Assembly (NCBI GenBank): GCA_007258455.2
Contig: VDFB02047230.1
Coordinates: forward strand, 158,852,635 to 158,916,634
Direction: 5' to 3'
Length of the DNA: 64,000 nt
DNA from: Sequoia sempervirens
Taxonomy: Eukaryota; Streptophyta; Pinopsida; Cupressales; Cupressaceae
Below the pieces are notes generated by a model that was given only the letters and a program-made list of their open reading frames with translations, was not told the DNA's origin and searched no databases. Positions 55,311-64,000 of the stretch are shown in pieces; positions within the stretch are counted from its first letter, which is position 1, and each line of letters starts with the position of its first letter. Position numbers and translations under genes: made by a program.

Positions 55311-57190
55311 TTCTTCACAACAAGACCGCAAAGAGCCTATCCTTCTTGAAAGATATGGAACAAAGACAACCTAAAGGGGAATTATGATTTAACAAGAAAA
55401 GGTTGGCTTTAGTTCAACCCCAAGTCTTCGATAACCAGGTCATGATTGCAATAGGGTCTCTCTCAGGTATTGATGTGATATTGATGTTAATCTCAAAGGG
55501 ACTATTGTTTTGAATTGAATATTTTAGGCATTGGATTTTTTAATTGAATCATTAAGTCAAGCATCATGAAATAGAAAGATTTACAGTAATATTTCATGAA
55601 CATCACAAATTCTTTGCTATCACTTAAGTAGATTTAGCATTAAGCATTCAAATTTTTTATGGAAAACAAAAGATTTTTAATAAAATTTCATCCATTCATT
55701 CAAATTTTGGAACATTTTCAAGAATTTAAACATCTACTCTAAAAATAAAGCATAAAAATACTAAAAATTAAAAGTTTCTCCTGGTTATTCTCCATGGATA
55801 CCCCAAAGAATCAATTAAAATAGAGCAAACCACTTTATACTTCACCAAATTGCTTCATAGCTACATATAAAATGGTGCAAGCTTTTAAAGAGAGGGGGTT
55901 TCATTTCTGAACACTGAGTAGGTTCTATATGCACCCTTAAATGGCGCAACATACAATCTTGTTCGACTAAACTAACAAAACCAACCACAAAAGATACTAA
56001 GATAGGTAGCTATCTAATAAGCTTTGATATTAATCAATATCTATGTGCATACAAATTTTTACGCTGGAATGGTTCAAAAAATATAAAAAAAGAACAAAAC
56101 TTAAAAGTTTATGCTCCTCTGACATCCACAAATTTTGAACTTAAAATGAAAAAGGGGATCCTCTGGCCTTCTATAGAACACAAGGGTCAGATAGGATACA
56201 AAAAATAAATGAGAGAAAATCCAAGGGACCAATCTCATCAAGGCATGTGGAATGTAGTAAACAATAGGAGAATTGTAATTGAAGTCAATGGAAGTCAACT
56301 CCAATTACACATTGAAGCTCTTCGGGTGTTAATCTTTAATAATTTCCAGTATGATACTTCGAATCAGGATAGTGTGTAGAGACTTCCCATACATTCAGAA
56401 TGAACAAGTGGAATTTTTTCCCCCATACATCATTTGGATCTAGTTCTATCACTCTTGGGATTGGGCTTCCTTAGAGGTTGGCATTTTCATCCGCTGCATG
56501 TGAAATACCGGGATCCCTAACATTCCTGTGGATTTGAACTCCTCTGCCAATAGTATCCCAGAATAATCAAACTGGAATGAAAATGATTCTATCCATGATT
56601 CAAGTTTTCCTGACTGTCCATACCCAAAATTTTCATCACAATCCATATCTCCTACAATCAAAAATTCCACACATCAAATCCCTTTTCAAAAAAAGAAAAC
56701 ATTCATAACATCTCATGTAAATAAAACCGTTATTCAGATGTCAATACAAAATCTCATAATTAACACGCTTCTTAGCATATCATAAATCCTTACATGTATA
56801 CCTGATTACCAAAGTCATTAGATAAACTTAAAATTTTAGAATTTTCACTTTACATTACAACCCGGTACCTGATATTCAACTTTACCCACTAACTTTCCTG
56901 GACCTCGATTATACCAGAACTCTATTTTACCAGACCGCATCATACTGGACTGAGGCATTCCATTCAAACTCTCATTACCTTTTTCCTTTTCACATGTTTC
57001 TAGTACGTGGTGCCCAAAACACTTACATTACAAAGTACTTTTATTATCAAAGATTTCTCTTTGCTCTTCACTTTTAGTGATCCTTCAATTTGCTAGCTCT
57101 TTCCATAAGAGTTATTTTTCACCTGGGTCGCCAAGTCTTTTTAGTCTTGGGGCGTGTTGTAAGACCACACAACAATTTTCTCTAGAGTTG
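55311..57190. mobile_element. Unclassified insertion in B2 (same as 13241-15130)
   Basis: Collinear with the insert in B1. It has a single copy of the 16 bp CCGGGATCCC motif that is tandemly doubled in B1, and TGTTGTAAGACCACACAACA (one change) at the right end. Confidence 0.45.
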
Positions 57191-58252
57191 TGATTTGTAG
57201 GAATTTTAGATCTTACTCAGGTGAAGAACAACCAAAGGAGAAAGATAAGACAAAAATAATGCACTTCGAGACAAATATTGAAAAGAAGGAAGATGCACAC
57301 ATGGAGAAAAAACTAGATGGATTAGAGCATGGAGAAGAAGAAGAGTAGTAAGAACCCCTTACTCCTACCTTGAGAAGATCCACAAGATAATGAAATATAG
57401 TTGACATGTATAGCCCATCCAATTTTTGTTGTGTATTTTCTTTGTTGAGTATTGACAGTGAACCTAGATCCTATAGGGAGGCTCTTTCTTCAGAAGAAAG
57501 TGAGTCTTGGATGCAAGCCATGCAAGAGGAGATGATGGATTTAGACAGTTATGATACCTATGATCTTGTGTATTCGCCCAAATGAAGGAAGCCCATTTGT
57601 TGCAAGTGGGTATTTAAAAATAAAATTTGGGGTAGATGGTCAGTTAGAGTGGTACAAGGCCAGATTGGTGGCTAAGGGCTACTCCTAGAGAGAGGGAGTT
57701 GATTTCGGTGAAATTTTCTCTATTGTTGCTAAGTTAAATTTCATTAGATTCTTATTATCTATTACTACCACCTATGATTTTGAAATAGAGCAAATGGATG
57801 TTAAAACTGCTTTCTTGCATGGGGATCTTGAGGAATAGATTTATATGTGACATCTTGATGCTTTTGTTGTGAAAGGAAAATAACACATGGTTTATAGGTT
57901 AAAGATATCTCTATATGGTTTGAAATAGTCACCCAATATGTGTTACCAAAAGTTTGATGCATTTTCTTTGAAGTTGGGTTTTGTTAGGAGTGAGGAGGAT
58001 CATTGTCTTTACCTTAAGGTTGTTGATGATCATATACTAATCATTGTCTTGTATGTTGATGACATGTTGTTTATTGGTAATAACAAGGTGATGATTAGGT
58101 AGCTTAAGACTAACATTTTTGGCATATCTGATATGAAGGACTTGGGAGCTGCAAAATATATTCTTGGGATAGAGATCAGTAAGGATCAGGTTCACATAAA
58201 GCTTTGGTTAAGTAAGAGTAAGTATGTTGATACCATTTTGTAGAGATTTAAT
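57191..58252 (+). pseudogene. Copia B2 reverse transcriptase
   Basis: Collinear with B1. The YVDDM active site near 58055 is intact. It shares the TGA, TAA and TAG stops near 57847, 57880, 57925, 58099 and 58241, and has an additional TAG near 57835 (GAG to TAG) absent from B1. Confidence 0.85.
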
Positions 58253-58970
58253 ATGCATGACTATAAACTAGTAAATATTCCATTTCTAGTTGGTACTAAG
58301 TTGAGTTTACATATGTGTCCTAATTTTGATGATGATTTTGAAGAGATGTCTAAAGTTCCTTATGCTAGTGTCTTTGGTAGTTTGATGTGTGCAGTGGTTT
58401 TCACTAGATCGGATATAGCTCAAGCAGTGGGAGTTTTGAACAGGTTTATGTCTAACCCTGGTAGGGAGAATTGGACTTTTGTTAAGAAGGTGTTTAGATA
58501 TTTGTGTGGTACTTCAAATTGTTGTTTAGTTTAAATCATGGTACTAATAATGTGGATAACTCATTGGACAAACAAGGTTTTGTTGATACAGATTGGGCAG
58601 GTGAATTGGATAGTCAAAGGTCCACTAGTAGCTATGTTTTTACTTTGTTTGGAGGTGCAGTGAGTTGGATGATTAAGAGGCAACCTATAGTTGCATTTTC
58701 CACCATCGAAGAAGAGTATATGGGTGCTACGCATGCCTTTAAGGAGGTGGTTTGGTTACAAAGACCTGGTAATGGCATTGGTTTTGATTGCAAGGCTGTG
58801 AAGATTATATGTGACAATCACAGTGCCATATGTTTAGCCAAAAATCCTATGTATTATGCTCATACTAAGCATGTTGATGCGCAATATCACTTTGTCTAAG
58901 AAATGGTTGATAATGGTAAGGTCTTGATTGAGAAGGTTGACGCTTTGGATAATGTTGTAAATTCTCTCAT
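58253..58970 (+). pseudogene. Copia B2 RT connection and RNase H
   Basis: Same motifs as B1 but slightly better preserved: VDTDWAGELDSQRSTSSYVF is open through the Trp that is a stop in B1. The motif with the second Asp reads IICDNHSAICLAKNP. A frame change at about 58530 separates the connection domain. Confidence 0.85.
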
Positions 58971-59097
58971 GAAGCCAATGACCATGAATAAGTTCTCTTG
59001 ATGCAGGAAGGCCATGGGCCTTGATCACTGTACTTGATTATTTATTTTATTTGTATCTCATGGATGTAATTGCAATGTATAATATCAAGTGGGAGAA

Positions 59098-59949
59098 TTT
59101 TAGGATAGGTGACATTATAATTTCTATTATAAGTTGAGTCTCGACATTCTTTGGAAAGTGTTCTAGGGGACATGAGGGACAAAATATTTATTATTTATTT
59201 TCCTATGATAAATTGTAATTACATTCAAAGAGGTGGACCCATTACTACGATAGTTACAAAGTATTTTAGAGGCATGTTCATTTTGGGCATCCAACTTTGT
59301 GAGTGGGGACCACATTATTGTGTATATCCTTGCATGCTATTTACATGTTTTGCATGTTCTTGCATGGTTAGGTACCCAGGTGTGCATGTTGGTGCATGTT
59401 CCTGCATGAAGATGTTAGAGCCGTCAAAGAGTTATGGAGCACTAGGGATTGAACAATTTTTATTAGTTGTGGGTTAGGTGCCCATGTGAAGGCCATGTGA
59501 TTATTCAATATTTTATTCCATGTTTATGGGATGTCCACTAAGGGGGGGCGTGGGTTTTTCCAGGTGGTTTTGCTTGTTGTTTTGGGATACCATTTGGGGT
59601 ATTCTCTCCCACAAAATTCTATATATTGGAGCCTTGAGATGGTGGTTTGTAAGAGTATGTTTGTAGGTTGTTAGAGCGACAAGGTGCTACTAGAGTGTCG
59701 AGAGGATTGTTGTATTGTTGTACTTCCTTGAAGACTAATACAAAATTTGGATCTCTTTGGGTGTGGAGTTTTTTTGCAAGGTCTTCTCCACATATATCTT
59801 GTGTTTGGTAACTTGTGGTATTGTTCATTTTTCTTTTATTGATGAATTGTTAATCACATAATCTCTTTATGGTAATCTTGTAAACACAATTTTAGATTTG
59901 CAACCACATATTAAGTTTTATTGCTACAAGTTTTCATCTTGTTATTCCA
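59098..59949 (+). repeat. Copia B2 3' LTR
   Basis: 852 bp, collinear with 17039-17890, with the same TT in place of the first TG. The element's 5' LTR is beyond the gap. Confidence 0.9.
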
Positions 59950-62407
59950 AAATGTATTGCCTACAAGGCATATTACACAAATAGGGAAGACTCAACCACA
60001 AAAAATAAATTCATGTGGCATATCAAATTATGGTGGAGGGAAAAGATATTGACCTTTTTGAGGTGTTGTGATAATAACTATTGAAGAATGTGGAGTGCAC
60101 TAAGAAGTCCTACTATTAGTTCAAGTATGGAACCTTAATCATATGTTTAACATTTTATTTCATGAATGAATTACCAACCTTTGTAGGTAAGATATGGGAC
60201 ACTAATAGATTGATAATTACACAAATAAATGACCATGTCAAGTTTTTCCAAGACGCTACTTCCTACATGGCCATGTATTAGGGTTTCTTCAAATACCTTC
60301 ATCAAAAGTTACATGAAAGAGAACACATCTCATATGATGCAATTTTTACATACATAAAGAGCATAGTAATCTTAGTAGATAAAGACTACACTCTAATGGA
60401 GGATATAAAACCTTTAATGTCATGTATATCAAAACTTTTATATAAAGTTATAGATGCAGAGATTGACTGATATGTGGAAACTTTTATTTAAATACCAAAA
60501 GACCCTAATGTGGAGAAGTTCACAACTTACCAGGAGTTCATGGACAACTTGGGGAAAAATAAATCAGAGGAGCATATGGATAGGAATAGAGAGAAACTAA
60601 GGGGAAAATGGGGCCTAGGTAAAGAAGAACTAGAGGCAAAAAGCTCATCTACTCCATGAAGGTTCAAAAGACTTCACATAGGAATATCCCTGGCCACATC
60701 CACTCAGTTTGAAGGAATCAAAGGTAGAGTAAGAGTAAATTAGCTACCATACCACAACAAAAAGAATCATTGGTAGAAGAAGAATTTGAAGAACTTCAAA
60801 TGAGTGAAAAAAATAAGCATAAGAGGAAAAAGAAAAAAGGCACAAAAGGAAGCTTCCCTATCAAAAGATTAAGATTAGGAAATGAAGAAGTCTAAAGATC
60901 AACACTCGTAAACTTTAATGAATGAGGAGACCTTGTACATTAGATTGTTTAGAAAAGGGGTTTTAGAAAATAAATGTCTATGAAGAGATGGGGGGCCCAA
61001 AAGAGCTATTATTGAAGTGGCCATAATTAGATATATGGTCACTTCCACATAACATTAGAAGCCTTAATTGACTATTTCCCACCACCTCTAGTTTCCACAT
61101 TATTCCAAAAGTGGGAACAAGTCATACAAGAATAATACAAATTGAAAGAGACAATAAATACAGAGATAGTCCCATTGGCCACCACAACCTAGAAAGAGAA
61201 TTTGGCCCAAATATAGGAAAGAGAACTTTGGTTAAAACAAAGAATGGGAAAATTAATGTTGAGAATTCTAATTATTATAAAACAGGTTCAATATGCAATC
61301 AAGGAGACCAAAAATAAGGTCTACAAAGAAATTTGCAAAGAAGAAGAAAAATATGAAAAAGCTCCATCTTCCCTCTATATACACACAAATCCCTCAATTG
61401 GTCAACAAGTTCCTTCTCTTTCTCCACCATCTTAAAAGAAACAATAATCCTCTATGACCACTTCCCTAGGTCAATCCATTAAGGGCTTCCTAGCCAAACA
61501 AAAACAAATCCAACCTATAGATACAATATAGTTGGAATATCCATTAATTGGCTCACAAATTGATCTCTCTAACATTACACCTCTACAAAAGTTTCAGTTG
61601 GGGGATATTTTCACTAAACTACTTGGGGGGACATTTTGAAACAAGTGGATAATATAGAGTAGTTGGAAGATATAATCAAGGATATCTAGAATAAGTGACC
61701 ATAGGTGCAAGGGGACTCTTCACAACATCTCTTGACACAAATTAAATTTTTAGTAGATGGGTTAATTCAAGATACATAGAAAAAAACAACCAATATGCAA
61801 CACACCATCATTGTGAAACTACAAAAAGCTAAAATCGATGAGGAAAGAAAGAAATGTGACACCACTCACTCATAATTGGAGACACATATCAACACTTAAA
61901 GGAATAAAAAAATTGATGTCCATGTGCTATACCAATTCTTCCTCCAATGGCCTAATATCATAGCAAAAATCAAAGGTCAAATGGATTAGATTGAACTACC
62001 TATTCTTTAGGTGGAAAAATATTATGATGTAATGACAAATATAAACAAACTTACAAGAGAATAAATGAAAACACTACTCATATAGTTTCAACAACTATAG
62101 TATCAATGAGGGTAGGCAAGGCATAAATTCCAACTATTCAAGGAGGTTGTTAGTTTGTGATTAGCACATATAATAGGGTTTCTTGAATATGCACAAAATT
62201 GGCCCTTAAGATCCAGATTCCCACCACTCTATTGGAAGTTGAAAGAATACCCACACAAATTAATTTTCATAATCATATTTTTTAGCAAGCCAAGGCACAA
62301 TGGGATAGTAATTTTTACTGTCTAAAAGATATTTATAAGGCCATCATTATAGCCAACTAACATAAAGATGTCTTGAGGACAAGACACAATTTTGAAATGG
62401 GGGATGA
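59950..62407 (+). pseudogene. Second copy of the decayed unknown coding region
   Basis: Collinear with 17891-20322, with the same stops and a few private ones, for example a TGA near 60468 inside the best frame. It has 23-25 bases near 61199-61224 that are absent from the first copy; an AAAGAGAA direct repeat flanks them, so the first copy has probably lost them by slippage. Confidence 0.5.
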
Positions 62408-62887
62408 TGTTAGTAGGGAAAATTCCAGAGTACAAAACTGTTATAGTCACTCAAGGGCGCAAGCCTCCAAGATCACCTACAAAACTAAAAATAACCTTCT
62501 ACAAAAGAGAAATAAAGAGAATAAATTTTTAATAGTGAATGCAAGATAATATTAGATCAAATGTAATTAATATGCAATGTACAAGGTTACAATTGAATGG
62601 AATTGGAATCTAATGGAATGATTTACAAATGAGAACCCCTTGGTTATATAGCCAAGGTGAGACATGGGATTAGGATCATGAAAAGTGTCTTAATCCTATG
62701 TCATGAGAAAAACAACTCATCAAATATTAAATGACATATGAAAAAAGTATTAAATAACATGATAAGATAAGATGAGATCACATGACACCTAAGACTTCTA
62801 GAAATATTCCTAGGACCTAAGTAAACTTAAAATGTAAATAGGACCTATAAATGAACTAGATAGGTAAGAAAACTATTTACACCAACA
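62408..62887. repeat. 480 bp LTR-like block, second copy
   Basis: Same length and ends as 20323-20802. Eight differences lie in the first 275 bases and none in the rest. Confidence 0.6.
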
Positions 62888-63678
62888 CCCCCCCTTAAGT
62901 GCAACTTAGAAAGTAGATTATTATGCAAATGATGCAAAGATGGGTCCTAACTACTAGGCCATGTTAGGTACCCATGTACAAACATGATCTCTCACAAAAA
63001 AAGAAAATGAGAAAACCCAATGGGACAAAACTCCTATGCAAAAGAGATAGGAAAACAAATAAGAAAGACAAAACCCCATATGAGTAAAAATATACCCCCG
63101 CCCCCTGCATAAGAGAGAAGAAGAGATACCATGCAACCCCCCCTCAATATAGAGTCTCATGCAATGATGGTAGAAGCTTGACATTGAATGTTGAAGATGA
63201 TATAATCTCATCGAAACAACATTCCTCCATTTAGGAAGAAACTAAACCAAGATGGCATGCAAGATTTATTTCCAGTCTTGGAAGGAAGATGGGGGAAGAA
63301 GAATCATGTGTGATGTCTTTGAAGTATGCTCAAGTGTCTCCATGTCAATGTCAAAAGTTGACACACTCCAAATAGACATTCTAGGCCATACTAAAGAAGA
63401 GTAAAATCCAAAATCTAGTAGAGATGAATTTATAACACAATCCAAAGACAAAGATAACTCCTCTAAAGATAAATATTCCTCCTCCAAATGCTATCCAAAA
63501 TTATCCACACTCATGTGAAATTGTGAAGAGTGATCATGTAGAGAATGAACAAGAGGTTTAGAGTGTTCTCTCACAATAATTGAATAAGGATCATCTCCAT
63601 CAAAGAGAAGCTATATACAATCAATTGTGTCTCCCAAATCTAAAATGTGGGACTCAACAAACAAACTTATAATATCTA
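62888..63678 (-). other. Second copy of the 20803-21593 remnant
   Basis: No difference from the first copy was seen. It contains no recognisable gene and ends in the TTAAG duplication at 63679-63683. Confidence 0.6.
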
Positions 63679-63683
63679 TTAAG

Positions 63684-64000
63684 TGTTGAACAAGATAACC
63701 AAGAAGGGGGGTGAATTACTTGTAACACATTAAAATTTTTAGAACTTCCACCAGAAATTAGAACAATAATTATTCATAAAACCTTTACTCTGCCAATGTG
63801 ATTAATCATTAATGCAAAAGTAGAAACTAAAAAAAATCACTCACAAAATAATACCATATTTACATGGAAAACCCAATAAGGGAAAAACCATGATGAGGAT
63901 TAGCTCACAATATAGAGAATATCAAAACCGATTATAAAGGCTCACTACTAAAGAAGGCTCACTGCCAAAATATGACTCACTATCCGAATCAGGAATCATT
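63684..64000 (-). repeat. Start of the second copy of copia C (3' LTR, cut by window end)
   Basis: TGTTGAACAAG follows TTAAG exactly as at 21599. The nested insertion therefore predates the duplication, and the duplicated unit extends beyond the window. Confidence 0.85.

Larger units (their letters stand above)
53752..59949 (+). mobile_element. Ty1/copia element B2, second copy, 5'-truncated at the gap
   Basis: Collinear with 11701-17890, including the foreign insert between integrase and RT and nearly all inactivating stops. It therefore arose by duplication of the region rather than by a new insertion. Sampled stretches differ by about 2%. It retains about 45 bases of gag (53752-53796, including LILEEMR) that are deleted in B1, but lacks 20 bases just after them. 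Confidence 0.9.

Noticed and set aside
1..64000. tRNA, rRNA, CRISPR arrays, bacterial-type operons or riboswitches
   Set aside because: None seen. The only tRNA-like matches are retrotransposon primer sites, and repeats are LTRs or simple repeats.

Overview
This 64 kb window looks like intergenic DNA from a plant with a very large, retrotransposon-filled genome. A gymnosperm such as a conifer is my best guess from the density of old, nested LTR elements and the very long LTRs, but nothing in the sequence proves it. I see no intact host gene, rRNA, tRNA or CRISPR array. Three runs of exactly 100 N (2586-2685, 30884-30983, 53652-53751) are scaffold joins of unknown true length.

Layout. 1-2585: a decayed hAT-transposase remnant and AT-rich DNA. 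2686-7032: a broken Ty1/copia element (A, + strand) carrying a foreign 1.5 kb insert. 7033-10232: a LINE ORF1-like remnant (- strand) and anonymous DNA. 10233-17890: an old Ty1/copia element (B1, + strand) with both LTRs, itself interrupted. 17891-21598: a decayed unknown coding region, a 480 bp LTR-like block and remnants. 21599-29520: a Ty1/copia element (C, - strand) with a perfect 5 bp target duplication (TTAAG), itself split by a 1744 bp solo LTR with its own 5 bp duplication (TATCT). 29526-30883: gag and protease of an older copia element (D, - strand), the host of C.

30984-51837 is the centrepiece: a Ty3/gypsy element of about 20.9 kb, probably of the Tat/Ogre-like group, whose two LTRs are each about 6.5 kb. 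Each LTR carries a roughly 1,200-codon open region upstream of the LTR TATA box, so it lies in U3. The 7.9 kb internal region encodes gag, a DSG protease, an RNase H with all four acidic residues placed before the RT, then RT, a second RNase H that has lost catalytic residues, and a DDE integrase. Between pol and the 3' LTR sits a duplicated hairpin whose stem differs by compensatory base changes.

51947-53414 holds three phase-0 exons of an unrecognised gene on the - strand, cut off by the gypsy LTR. 53752-64000 is a second copy of the 11.7-21.9 kb region (copia B2, the same downstream DNA and the start of nested element C). It is roughly 2-3% diverged from the first copy up to a sharp point, after which I see no difference for 1.3 kb.

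All the elements look dead. Many stop codons are TAG or TGA where a homologous copy, or the family, has CAG, TGG or CGA, as expected from cytosine deamination in methylated DNA.
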